Source of the DNA: Methylobacterium goesingense
Lineage (GTDB): Bacteria; Pseudomonadota; Alphaproteobacteria; Rhizobiales; Beijerinckiaceae
Length of the DNA stretch: 39,405 bases
Reading direction: 5' to 3'
Assembly: GCF_022179225.1 (NCBI RefSeq)
Contig: NZ_BPQL01000123.1
Coordinates: 1-39,405, forward strand
Shown here: positions 19,601 through 26,767 of the stretch, piece by piece
How positions within the stretch are numbered: position 1 is the first letter of the stretch
How the letters are laid out: each line of letters begins with the position of its first letter
Made by a program: the position numbers and the translations under genes
The notes under the pieces: model-generated
What the model saw: only the letters and a program-made list of their open reading frames with translations
The model's database searches: none
Told to the model about the DNA's origin: nothing

Positions 19601-21346
19601 GAGGTCGCCGGTGGTGCCCACCGCCGTGGTATCGACGTAATACTTGTCGTTGCCGAGCCCGCCCTCCATCCGGTCCGAGCCGGCGCCGCCGTTGAGGATG
19701 TCGTCGCCGGCCCCGCCCTTCATCCAGTCGTCGAGGCTGCCGCCGATGATAACGTCGTTGCCGTCGCCGCCGTCCATGGCGACGGTGGTGTCGTAGCCGG
19801 CGGCCTGGGCGGCGGCCGCGTCCTTGGGCAGGTAGATCTCGTCGTTGCCGGCAAGCCCCGCATGGGACGAGGTCGGCGCGTAGGTGCCGGCGGTCACGGT
19901 GGCGAAATCGACGTAGTCGTCGCTGGCCGTGAACAGGGACGGCAGGCCGGTGCCCTTGATGTCGTATTGCGGCTTGTCGGAGAAGCTGAGGTACTCGACC
20001 CCGTCGAGGGTATCGGTGCCGTCGTTGCCGTCCGTGAGGTCGATGTCGGTGACCGTGGCGGTGACGCCGTTAGTGACGATGCGGTAGCCGGCGAACTTGC
20101 CCGAGAAGACCGCGGTGTCGATGCCGGCACCGCCGACGATGACGTCGTTGCCGGTACCCCCGGTGATCAGGTCGTCGCCGGCATCGGCCCAGATCTCGTC
20201 GGCCCCGGCCCCGCCCCGGATGATGTCGCCGCCGTCGCCCCCCGAGATGACGTCGGCATCGTCGCCGCCGTCGATGGTGTCGCGTCCCGCACCGCCCCAG
20301 ATGAGGTCGGTTCCCGCGCCGCCGTTGATGGTGTCGTCGCCGGCATCGCCGAACAGGGCGTCGCTGCCGCCGCCGCCGTCGAGGACGTCGTTGCCGGCGC
20401 GGCCGTGCAGTTCGTCGCGGGCATCGGTCCCCACGAGGTGGTCGCTGCCCGCCGCGTCGTCGGCCCCGGTCTGTACCGCCCGCGAAATGTCGATGCCCTG
20501 GAAGCCGAGGGCCGCGTCGAGGAGCCGGTCGGCCGCCGTGACCCGCGCGGCGCCCGTGAGGTGGATGCCGTCCTCGATGGTGTTCAGGTCCGTGGTGATC
20601 GCACCGATATCGACGCCCGCCAGGGCATCGGCGACCTGGTGCTGGGCGAGGCGGACGTCGTCGTACTTGCTGTCGTTGGCGCCGTGGGGGCCAATCTCCT
20701 GGATCAGGACGTGATTGGAATGGAAGTCGGCGAGCACCCGGTTCATGAACGTGGTGAGCGCCGTGGCGTAGGTGCTCGTCGTGATGTTGGCCGAGGCGTC
20801 GGTCTCGCCCTGCGCCCACAGCACCACTTCGGCGGAGCCGCCGACCTTGGCGAGCAGCGACAGGGCGGTGGCGTAGAGAGAGCCGGCGGAGGTATCCATC
20901 CAGTAGCCGTTGCCCTTGTCGGCGGCGGCCACCAGGGCGGTGCCGCCCTTGGCGGCGGCGACCATCATCACCGGCACGCCGGCCTCGGCGGCGTAGTTCT
21001 CGGCAAAGTAGGTCGAGGCGCCGCCCGCCACGTGGCCGATGGAGCCGTCGGCTTCCATCTGGTAGGTGCCGGATGGGGCATCCGGCACGGCGGTGGGGGT
21101 GTTGTACCAGCGCTCGATGTTCGACTGGCCGATGGTGAACACCACGGCGCCGATGGCGAGGTCGTCGGCCTTCACCGTGGTTCCGGTCTTGACCTCGAGG
21201 CGGTAGCCATCGCCCTGCGGCACGTTGTGGAGGATACCGCCCGACGTCCAGTCGACCACGACCTGCCCGGCCTTGTTCAGGATGCGCGCCTGATCGCCGG
21301 TGAAGCGGACATCGGCGGAATCGCCCTCGCGTTGCAGAAAGATCAT
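16658..21346 (-). CDS. Giant RTX protein with N-terminal SGNH (sialate O-acetylesterase-like) domain
   Basis: The 1562-residue secreted enzyme carries GQSN at 73-76 (nucleophile Ser75), WAQGETD at 177-183 and DGIH at 259-262. These are the signature blocks of the SASA/CE6-like carbohydrate acetylesterase family. Many calcium-binding nonapeptides (GGxGxDxxx) follow from about residue 305. There is a cadherin-like domain (PTALALSHAEVPENSAGG onward, about 985-1085), more RTX blocks, and a C-terminal region typical of type I secretion. No N-terminal signal peptide is present, as expected for type I export; the exporter is not in this window. ATG 21346 has AAGGGG seven bases upstream. It lies 58 bases after the KpsE-like gene on the same strand, so it may remove acetyl groups from the exported polysaccharide. 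The substrate is inferred. Confidence 0.88.
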   Translation of the reverse strand: MIFLQREGDSADVRFTGDQARILNKAGQVVVDWTSGGILHNVPQGDGYRLEVKTGTTVKADDLAIGAVVFTIGQSNIERWYNTPTAVPDAPSGTYQMEADGSIGHVAGGASTYFAENYAAEAGVPVMMVAAAKGGTALVAAADKGNGYWMDTSAGSLYATALSLLAKVGGSAEVVLWAQGETDASANITTSTYATALTTFMNRVLADFHSNHVLIQEIGPHGANDSKYDDVRLAQHQVADALAGVDIGAITTDLNTIEDGIHLTGAARVTAADRLLDAALGFQGIDISRAVQTGADDAAGSDHLVGTDARDELHGRAGNDVLDGGGGSDALFGDAGDDTINGGAGTDLIWGGAGRDTIDGGDDADVISGGDGGDIIRGGAGADEIWADAGDDLITGGTGNDVIVGGAGIDTAVFSGKFAGYRIVTNGVTATVTDIDLTDGNDGTDTLDGVEYLSFSDKPQYDIKGTGLPSLFTASDDYVDFATVTAGTYAPTSSHAGLAGNDEIYLPKDAAAAQAAGYDTTVAMDGGDGNDVIIGGSLDDWMKGGAGDDILNGGAGSDRMEGGLGNDKYYVDTTAVGTTGDLVVEKVGEGIDTVISTVTFTLKSNVENLTLVGTDNINGTGNELDNVIAGNDGNNIINANAGNDTLFGGAGDDSLRGGLGNDVIDGGLGRDTAVFAGKFADYRITDVGGAVTVTDLNAADTDEGTDTIQGVELLKFSDKTYTVNIPNGLFTNGNDSVDFATVVAGSYQAGTQYAAGSGDDVVHLAGTATAAAAAGYDTTLAFDGGLGNDTITGGALNDWIKGGDGNDWIDGGAGSDKMEGGLGDDTYVVDVTAVGTSGDLVVEKFNEGVDTVLSSVTHTLKSNVENLTLTGLAEISGFGNDLANLIIGNDAKNSLKGDLGNDTILGMGGNDSITGGAGNDTIDGGLGTDIALYLGARADYTVTITAGRVVITDNNPNDIGGDEGTDTLVGVETLKFSDGILTVPLGSAPTALALSHAEVPENSAGGTLVGSFSATDPDAGDTFAYTLLDSAGGAFVVDGANLVVAAGAVLDFETTPSLTVTARVTDGGGHIFDQAFTITLSDVQGPTIIGTAAADKLTGTSEGETIDGLAGADTMTGGLGNDTYIVDNSKDVAIELPGGGIDTVLSSVSFTLGANLENLVLTGAASKGTGNALDNVLTGNDANNTLDGGLGADTMTGGLGNDVYIVDNLGDVVTERADAGTDTIKTTLGSYTLGIGSAIEALTFIGTGDFHGTGNELANTITGGAGNDTLWGGDDTLKDSLKGGLGDDTYIVGINDTVTEAADAGHDTVRTGLASYKLGSNVEDLVYTGTESFKGTGNTLDNWIKGGAGNDTLDGGAGKDVLVGGAGNDTYLVDSIGDRIVERLDPNDESSPDAGGIDTVLIKTGLTQYTLGSFVENLTYSGLSGFQATGNEGDNVLVTGAGNDVLAGGFGHDILTGGKGADQFLFNIPGEGFDTITDFSQSQFDTIAVTGANFGGLPAGALSADLFVLGSSANADHGQFLFDPNALTLSWDADGTATGAPVVEIAEFTKALTLHASDILIV
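18390..19925 (-). repeat. Two ~770-bp imperfect tandem copies inside the RTX gene
   Basis: Two consecutive units of about 256 residues share the order VDFATV, AAAAAGYDTT, GGxGNDxIxGG repeats, GTxGDLVVEK, TLKSNVENLTL, nonapeptides, then a DYxxT module ending LKFSD. Unit one runs roughly 19925 to 19155 and unit two 19154 to 18390. A third copy of the LxFSD-ending module lies before them, near 19935-20090. Boundaries are estimated by eye. Confidence 0.65.
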
Positions 21347-21404
21347 GGTCGTCCCCTTGGTCTTGAGGTGAGCCGCCCGTCTTCAGGAGGCCGGTTGGGC
21401 GGGC

Positions 21405-22868
21405 TCAGCGCATGTGATCGCGGATGCCGAGGACGAGGAGCAGGCCGGTGAGCCAGACCAGGAGCGCGAAGCCCGCCACCACCGCGATCGAAGCCGGGCG
21501 GTTGGGGAACTGGGCGCTCTCGGCCAGCGCCGGCCGCGCGAAGGTCGCGAGGTAGATCTGCTGCCGGTCGGCGAGGCCGCGGGCGGCCTGCAGCGCGTCC
21601 ATGGCCATGCCGTAGCTCTTCTCCGCGAAGGTCTGTTCGGATTCGAGGCTGGCGTAGCGCGCGACCATGCTGCCCATGTCCGCGCCCAGCCCCTGGCCGT
21701 TGCGCTGGCCCTCGGCCTCCACGGAGCGGATCTGCTGCTCGGTGGCCTTGATCCGGCCTGTCAGGGTCTGGATCATCGGCGCGTTGGGCTGCATCGAGGC
21801 GGAGAGCGCCGACGCCTCGGCGCGCAGGCTGGCGAGGTCCGAGCGCAGCTTGGCCAGCAGGTCCGCGTTGCTCATCGCCACGCGGACGGGATCGTAGGTT
21901 CCCTCGGTGCGGCGGAAATGGCCCAGCGCGTCGCGGGCGCCGCGCAGTCGCGCTTCCGCCTTCTGCACCTCGGTCTCGGCGAAGCGCACGAAATCCCGGC
22001 GGCCCCGGTCCGTCAGCTCGTTTGCGAGGCGCTCGGAGCCGTCGATCACGGTCTGGGCGAGGCGGTAGCTGTCCTCAGGCGTATAGGCCCGGACCTTGAC
22101 CGTGAGGATGCCGGTGGAGAGGTCGTAGCGCGACATCACCATGGCGCGCCAATGGCTTACCAGTGCCTCGATGGGCGCGGCCGGGTCGAAGCGCGAGTAG
22201 GCATCGGCGGCCGGGTTGGAGAAGATCCGGCGCAGGTCGATCTTGCGCTGCACCTCGTCCACGAACTGCCGCGTGGTGATGTAGTCGGCGATGATGAAGG
22301 AATCGGTGTTGCCGGCCAGCGCGTTGGGTACGCCGCTGACGACGCTCGCCGAATCATGCCCGCCGTTGCGCTCCACCGAGCGCAGGGCGAACTTGACCTC
22401 CGAGACGTACTGGTCGGCGGCTACGAACCCGTAATAGAGCGCCGCCGCCAGGGTCGGGAGGACCACGAGGGCGATGAACGAGAGCAGGATGCCCCGGCGC
22501 TGGCGCTGGCGGCGTGCCCGCCGTCCGGCGAGGTGCGAAGCCTGATCGGGTAGGCCCGGCAGCGGCCGGACCGGCGCTTCGGCGACCCGGCGTGCCGTTT
22601 CGGCCTCGCCCGCGAGCGCGGTCACCTCGCGCAGGATCGGGGGCTTGGTGGAAGCCTTGCGGTTGACGGGCCGGCCTTCCAGCCAGCGCGCCACGCTCTC
22701 GGGCTCCGCCGGGCCTGCTTCCTCCCGTGGGTCCTCCGCCGGGTCGCCGGGCGCCGCGGGTTCGACCGAGGCCGCATCGGCCGGAGTCCGGCCGGCCCCC
22801 CGCCGCTGCCTGAGGACGCTGAGGAGTGGCGAGACCCGCGCGGCGTGTTGTCCCGGTTCGGTGCTCAT
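21405..22868 (-). CDS. KpsE/CtrB-type polysaccharide export inner-membrane protein (PCP family)
   Basis: The 487-residue protein is built like class 3 polysaccharide co-polymerase/export proteins, which bridge the ABC transporter and the outer-membrane channel. A long cytoplasmic, Pro/Glu/Arg-rich N-terminus (1-120) precedes TM1 (about 126-147, ILLSFIALVVLPTLAAALYY). A large periplasmic region follows, with coiled-coil segments (about 290-440, VQKAEARLRGARDALGHFRR and LRSDLASLRAEASALSA). TM2 (about 459-481) lies just before the C-terminus (LGIRDHMR). FVAADQYVSEVKFALRS after TM1 is a family hallmark. Its ATG overlaps the stop of the ATPase gene by four bases (ATGA), implying translational coupling. 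The cytoplasmic extension is longer than usual. Confidence 0.9.
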   Translation of the reverse strand: MSTEPGQHAARVSPLLSVLRQRRGAGRTPADAASVEPAAPGDPAEDPREEAGPAEPESVARWLEGRPVNRKASTKPPILREVTALAGEAETARRVAEAPVRPLPGLPDQASHLAGRRARRQRQRRGILLSFIALVVLPTLAAALYYGFVAADQYVSEVKFALRSVERNGGHDSASVVSGVPNALAGNTDSFIIADYITTRQFVDEVQRKIDLRRIFSNPAADAYSRFDPAAPIEALVSHWRAMVMSRYDLSTGILTVKVRAYTPEDSYRLAQTVIDGSERLANELTDRGRRDFVRFAETEVQKAEARLRGARDALGHFRRTEGTYDPVRVAMSNADLLAKLRSDLASLRAEASALSASMQPNAPMIQTLTGRIKATEQQIRSVEAEGQRNGQGLGADMGSMVARYASLESEQTFAEKSYGMAMDALQAARGLADRQQIYLATFARPALAESAQFPNRPASIAVVAGFALLVWLTGLLLVLGIRDHMR

Positions 22869-23584
22869 GACGGCTCAGCCTCCCGTTCGGCCCATCGGTC
22901 CGCATGCCGGTCCGCCCCCTGGACCTCGGTGCGGTAGATCTCGTTGGTGTAGACGGAGACCGCTTCGGCGACGGTTTCGAAGGTCAGGAGCGCTCCGCCT
23001 TCGAGAATGGCGCCACGGTCGCAGTAGAGGCTCAGCATCTTGGCGTTGTTCGAGGCCATAATGATCCGCGCATGGCGTCGGCGCTCGGCGAAGAGCTGGT
23101 TGCAGCGGCGCTTGAACTCGACGTCGCCCGCCGCTGTGACTTCGTCGACGAGGTAGACGTCGAAGCGGATCGCCATGCAGGCGCTGAAGGCCAGGCGCGA
23201 GCGCATGCCGTTCGAGTAGGTTCGCAGCGGCTCGTCGAGGTAGTCGCCGAGTTCGGCGAAGTCGTCGACGAAGGCCACGGTCCGGCGAACGTCCTCGCCG
23301 TAGACGCGGGCCAGGAAAGCGATGTTCTCGCGGCCCGTCATCATGTTGGAGAAGCCGATGGCTTGCCCGACCGGAAACGAGACCCGCACGTCGCGGTCGA
23401 TATGTCCCCGGTCCGGCAGTTCGGAGCCGGCGAGCATGCGCATCAGGGTGGATTTGCCCGAGCCGTTGCGGCCGAGGATGCCGAGGCTCAGATCCGTGGA
23501 CAGCGCGCAGTCCACGTCGGCGAGGATGCGCTTGACGCCCAGCGCCGTGCGATAGCCCTTCGAGACGTTATCGAGGACGATCAT
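22865..23584 (-). CDS. Polysaccharide ABC exporter ATPase (KpsT/Wzt type)
   Basis: The 239-residue ATPase energises polysaccharide export. Walker A GRNGSGKST is at 38-46, the KpsT-style signature YSNGMRSRL at about 123-131, and Walker B DVYLVDEVT at 142-150. The usual H-loop region reads IIMASNNAKML, with Asn replacing His, a change worth checking against other KpsT homologues. No C-terminal polysaccharide-binding extension of the Wzt type is present, which favours the KpsT (capsule) branch. The start ATG overlaps the stop of the permease gene (ATGA) and its stop overlaps the start of the KpsE-like gene, so three genes are translationally coupled. Confidence 0.92.
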   Translation of the reverse strand: MIVLDNVSKGYRTALGVKRILADVDCALSTDLSLGILGRNGSGKSTLMRMLAGSELPDRGHIDRDVRVSFPVGQAIGFSNMMTGRENIAFLARVYGEDVRRTVAFVDDFAELGDYLDEPLRTYSNGMRSRLAFSACMAIRFDVYLVDEVTAAGDVEFKRRCNQLFAERRRHARIIMASNNAKMLSLYCDRGAILEGGALLTFETVAEAVSVYTNEIYRTEVQGADRHADRWAEREAEPS

Positions 23585-24384
23585 ATCGCTTCCACCTTCC
23601 GGCGGGCGAGGCGCTCCAGCACCAGCCCGAGGACGCAGGTGCAGACGGCCCACTGGACAAGGTAGGCCTTGTCCAGGGTGGTGGCGCCGTAGGCCGGGTA
23701 GAACGAGATCCGGGTCCACTCGATGGCGTGGACGAGGGGGTTCCAGACCAGGAACGCCTGCGCGGTCGCCGGCACCTGATCCACGAGGTAGAAGATGCCG
23801 GAGGCCAGGTAGAGCGGCCGGGTCAGGATGTTGAAGAGGTTGTGCCAGGACTGGAGGAGCGCGGTGAGGGTGGCGTTGATCATCCCCACGCCGACCGCGA
23901 GCAGGAACGTCGCCGCCACCGCGCCGAACAGGGATTCGAGGTCGAAGGGCCAGTCGCTGAAGCCGATGGACACCAGCAGCGCGATCAGGATCGTGGAGAC
24001 GATGAGCCAGGTCGCGCCCTCCAGGAGGGCCCGGGCGCACAGGATGTCGAGATGGGTCACCGCCGGTACGTTGAGGAGCGGCCGGTCCGAGGTGAAGGCC
24101 GAGACCAGCCGGTACGAGACCTTGCTCCAGAGGAAGAACGGCAGCAGCCCGGTCATGAAGAACAGGGCCATGCTGCCCCCGAGCGGCGAGCGGCGGCCGA
24201 GGGTGTAGTGCACGATGGACAGCCCCACCGCGTGGGCGACCGGCTCGATCAGCACCCAGATGTAGCCGAGCCGGGTCCGGCCGAAGCGCGTATGGGTCTC
24301 GCGCAGGATCAGTGCGCCCACCACGTCGGACTGGGTCCGCAGGGCCGACAGACCGTTCCTGAGGGTTTGGGCATGGGCCGGCAT
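23581..24384 (-). CDS. Polysaccharide ABC exporter permease (KpsM/Wzm type)
   Basis: The 267-residue ABC-2 permease moves the lipid-linked or finished polysaccharide chain across the inner membrane. The amphipathic N-terminal block LILRETHTRFGRTRLGYIWV (about 26-44) is typical of the KpsM family. About six hydrophobic segments follow, including LSIVHYTLG, ALFFMTGLLPFFLWSKV, LFGAVAATFLLAVGVGMI and the C-terminal LVQWAVCTCVLGLVLERLARR. ATG 24384 has a strong GGAGGAG about six bases upstream. It lies 29 bases after the OPX gene and overlaps the ATPase gene. Pairing with the ATPase and KpsE-like protein identifies an ABC-dependent, not Wzy-dependent, export route. Confidence 0.92.
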   Translation of the reverse strand: MPAHAQTLRNGLSALRTQSDVVGALILRETHTRFGRTRLGYIWVLIEPVAHAVGLSIVHYTLGRRSPLGGSMALFFMTGLLPFFLWSKVSYRLVSAFTSDRPLLNVPAVTHLDILCARALLEGATWLIVSTILIALLVSIGFSDWPFDLESLFGAVAATFLLAVGVGMINATLTALLQSWHNLFNILTRPLYLASGIFYLVDQVPATAQAFLVWNPLVHAIEWTRISFYPAYGATTLDKAYLVQWAVCTCVLGLVLERLARRKVEAI

Positions 24385-24413
24385 CGTATCGCTCCTCCGG
24401 TCGGGCGTCGGGG

Positions 24414-25727
24414 TCAGGGCCGGGCGTCGGTGAGGTGGGTCTCGCGGGTGAGCGCGGCGGTGGGCCCGGTCTCCGGGAGCGCCCCCGGCGCACGCCGGGG
24501 CGGCAGCATCACGCGGACGACGTCGCCGGGCTCGACCCGGGCGGTCTCGGGGACGCTGCGCTCGCGCATGCGGTCGCCCTCGCGGCGCAGCACCGCGTAG
24601 GTCGGCACCGCCTCGCCGCTGCGGACCCGGAACTCGCCGTCGGAATGATCGACGATGCGCTGATCGGTGACGATCTTCTGGCGGGCCTGCTCCAGATTGG
24701 CGCGTGCCTCCTTGAGCTGGTCGAGGATCTCGGTGCGCCGGTTGGTCCGCAGCTCACCGGCCGTCTGCTCGGCGCGCGCGACGTCCTGCGCGTTCTTGAG
24801 CATGTCCGATTGAAGCTGGCGCTTCTTGGCCTCGGCCTCGGCGTGGCGCGCCTCGATCGGGAATAGGATCGGACGCCGCGACAGGCCCTTGCTCACGAGG
24901 TCGGTCTGATCCTCGAGTTCCTTCTTGGCGATGGCCATCTGGCGCTCGATGGCGGCGGACTGGGCCTCGAGGGAGCCGTTCTGGCGCTCGGCCAGGGCCT
25001 TGAGCGTGCGCTGGTTGGCCACCGCCGCGTCGAGTGCGACCGCGCGCTGCTTCATGATCTTGGCCTCGTCGGCCATCAGGCGGGCGATGGTCGGCTCGCC
25101 CTTGCGGGTCAGGATCTCGTCGGGGAACGCGATGCCGTCTTCGCCTGCCAGTTCCGCCTCCAGGCGCGCGGCGCGCACGAGGAGGAGATCCCGGGCGGCG
25201 ACCTGGAGGGCGCCGTCGCCCGCCGCCGCCAGGGCCTCGCGCTGGTAGCGGCTCGGATCGTCCGGCCGCCGATAGAGGCCGCCCGCGATGCTGACCGCGT
25301 GCAGCACCGTCATGCCGGGGCGGAAGGGATAGCTTCCCGGGCGGTCGACCACGCCGACCACGTAGAAGGGCCGGTACTCGACGATCTCCACCGAGGCGCT
25401 CGGCGAGGTGAGGGTTCCGAGCTTGGCCTGGAACGCCTCCGCCACGGCGCGGGCGAGCTCGGCCGTCGCGCGGCCTTCCGCCGGCACGTCGCCCACCAGC
25501 GGCAGGGGAAGGTTGCCGGCATTGTCGATCGCGAACTGGCCGTCGAGGCGGGCCTGGAAGTCGCCGCCCTGCGCGGGCATCGCCCCTTGCGTCCATTGAT
25601 AGACGGTGACGCGCAGCTTGTCGGCGGGCCCCAGCGCGTAGGCGTCGGCGGCCCGCGCCTCCGGCCGGCACCCGGTGGCCAGGACGAGGGCGGTGATCAG
25701 GAGTCTCGACACGAAGCGATGCGACAT
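24414..25727 (-). CDS. Polysaccharide export outer-membrane (OPX) protein, ExoF/KpsD-like
   Basis: The 437-residue protein is the first gene of the export operon. An N-terminal export signal (RLLITALVLATGC) is followed by a short linker; cleavage could be at Cys20 as a lipoprotein or after PEARA. The Poly_export domain starts YALGPADKLRVTVYQW (about 30-45) and includes GNLPLPLVGDVPAEGRT-like residues. An SLBB-type block, FYVVGVVDRPGSYPFRPG, follows at about 126-143. Residues about 215-360 form a long coiled coil, as in ExoF-type OPX proteins, then a second SLBB-like segment (VEPGDVVRVMLPP). It forms the periplasmic/outer-membrane part of the exporter with the KpsE-like protein. A CtrA-type site lies about 175 bases upstream. 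Confidence 0.88.
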   Translation of the reverse strand: MSHRFVSRLLITALVLATGCRPEARAADAYALGPADKLRVTVYQWTQGAMPAQGGDFQARLDGQFAIDNAGNLPLPLVGDVPAEGRATAELARAVAEAFQAKLGTLTSPSASVEIVEYRPFYVVGVVDRPGSYPFRPGMTVLHAVSIAGGLYRRPDDPSRYQREALAAAGDGALQVAARDLLLVRAARLEAELAGEDGIAFPDEILTRKGEPTIARLMADEAKIMKQRAVALDAAVANQRTLKALAERQNGSLEAQSAAIERQMAIAKKELEDQTDLVSKGLSRRPILFPIEARHAEAEAKKRQLQSDMLKNAQDVARAEQTAGELRTNRRTEILDQLKEARANLEQARQKIVTDQRIVDHSDGEFRVRSGEAVPTYAVLRREGDRMRERSVPETARVEPGDVVRVMLPPRRAPGALPETGPTAALTRETHLTDARP

Positions 25728-25900
25728 CCGGGTGGATTCCTCGGCCTGGCGCCGTCTCCCGCACGCGGGCTCGCCGGACCGGCCGGCGCTCGCGCGGCTG
25801 ACCTGTCTTGGCGACGATGTTCGAGACGGGATGGAGAAGAAGTGGGATACCCGCCGTCGCTCCTGCGTTGAGCATTGTGTATTCGCAGCAGCTTGGCGGT

Positions 25901-25921
25901 CCTGTTAACCGAATGTTTACC
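25901..25921 (-). promoter_or_regulatory. Near-consensus CtrA-type site upstream of the export operon
   Basis: On the minus strand the sequence reads ggtaaacattcggttaacagg, containing TAAA-N7-TTAAC, one mismatch from the CtrA consensus TTAA-N7-TTAAC. It agrees at 15 of 21 positions with the perfect site at 31665-31685, including the outer GGT and ACAGG. It lies about 174 bases before the OPX start and points toward it. Confidence 0.5.
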
Positions 25922-25979
25922 GACCTCGATCGCAGGGCAACATGACCAAACGGCGTAGGTCATTGTGCGAAGAGGGTGT

Positions 25980-26468
25980 TTACCGTGTCGATGTCTGCAG
26001 AGACGAGGTCTGCAGGGTCGAGGTCTGCAGGGTCTTGCCGGTCTCCAAGAGTGAGCGCCCGCAGCTGATGGCGACCGCAGGCTGGAACTGCAGCGCGATT
26101 TCAGGGCCGCCGAGGATGTCGAGGAGTAGAACCGCCAGTGCGTGCTCCCGGATCACCCCCGTGCGCCAGCCGATCACCGGCAGGTCGCTGCGCAGGATCT
26201 GACCCGGCTCGGGCGCCCGCCCCTCGGCATGCAGCACGCAGGCTCCGACCAGGGCGGTGCCGAGTTCCCCGGCCTGCTCGGGCGTGATCGCGATGGGGAT
26301 GCTCTTCGAGCCGACCTGGATCCGCAGGCGCAACGCGCCCTCCGCGACCTCGACGGCGTAGGAGACGGGCGGGGTCCGGCGCGGGGCCGGATCGAGGGAC
26401 GCTTCCGCCTGGACGTCCGCTTCGGGGGACCAGGATTCGGATTGGTCTTGCTCGGAGGGGATCTGCAT
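25980..26468 (-). CDS. Hypothetical protein with C-terminal LQTS repeats
   Basis: The protein has 162 residues from ATG 26468. It has an acidic, Ser/Glu-rich start (MQIPSEQDQSESWSPEAD) and then one compact domain of about 100 residues, including LRLRIQVGSKSIPIAITPEQAGELG and a hydrophobic LAVLLLDILGG. It ends in a low-complexity tail of three LQTS(T/S) units created by a 15-base tandem repeat. I do not recognise a family; there is no signal peptide or clear membrane span. A longer frame to 26573 exists but has no ribosome site and a different composition. It lies between the export operon and the divergently transcribed epimerase, so a link with polysaccharide is possible but not shown. Confidence 0.6.
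   Translation of the reverse strand: MQIPSEQDQSESWSPEADVQAEASLDPAPRRTPPVSYAVEVAEGALRLRIQVGSKSIPIAITPEQAGELGTALVGACVLHAEGRAPEPGQILRSDLPVIGWRTGVIREHALAVLLLDILGGPEIALQFQPAVAISCGRSLLETGKTLQTSTLQTSSLQTSTR
25990..26034 (-). repeat. Three tandem 15-bp repeats at the 3' end of the hypothetical gene
   Basis: Units gatgtctgcagagac (25990-26004), gaggtctgcagggtc (26005-26019) and gaggtctgcagggtc (26020-26034) are head-to-tail; two are identical. They keep the frame and encode five-residue LQTS(T/S) units, so copy-number change would alter tail length without a frameshift. Confidence 0.85.
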
Positions 26469-26767
26469 GACGCGCCTGTCTGCGGCGTGACCTCGGGCTC
26501 CGGCATACCGCGGGCCGCGGAAGGCGCATCCGAGGAGGCCGGCGAGCTTTGCGTGCACTTGCCGCGATCGCAAACTCGGCCATCGGCCTTAGCGCCTCCG
26601 TTCGGGGGGCGGGGGCCTACCTCCTTCGGAGAATGCGGCCCCTCGAAAGGCGATGTCCCCCGACACGCCCCGCCGCCGCATAGTCAAGCTCGCCAAGGAC
26701 GCATGCCGCCGGCTCGGGCCGACCGATCCGCCGCAATCCGGCATGTCACGAGCAGCGAGGGGCTTTC
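26469..26767. other. Divergent intergenic region between hypothetical gene and epimerase
   Basis: This stretch of about 300 bases is GC-rich and should contain the promoters of both divergent genes. Open frames through it are extensions of neighbouring frames without ribosome sites. No operator, hairpin or CtrA/LexA-type site was found. Confidence 0.35.

Noticed and set aside
18390..19925. Possible CRISPR-like or satellite array because of many short repeats
   Set aside because: The repeats are in-frame RTX nonapeptide codons without constant spacers; they are protein repeats.
16646..21451. Open frame of about 1600 codons antisense to the RTX gene
   Set aside because: Its apparent repeats (VVA, DDV-like) only mirror the RTX nonapeptide repeats on the other strand; the minus strand has the complete SGNH-RTX protein with a ribosome site.
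23585..24493. N-terminal extension of the ABC ATPase frame over the permease gene
   Set aside because: The ATPase starts at ATG 23584 in an ATGA overlap with the permease stop; the extension is a shadow of the permease.
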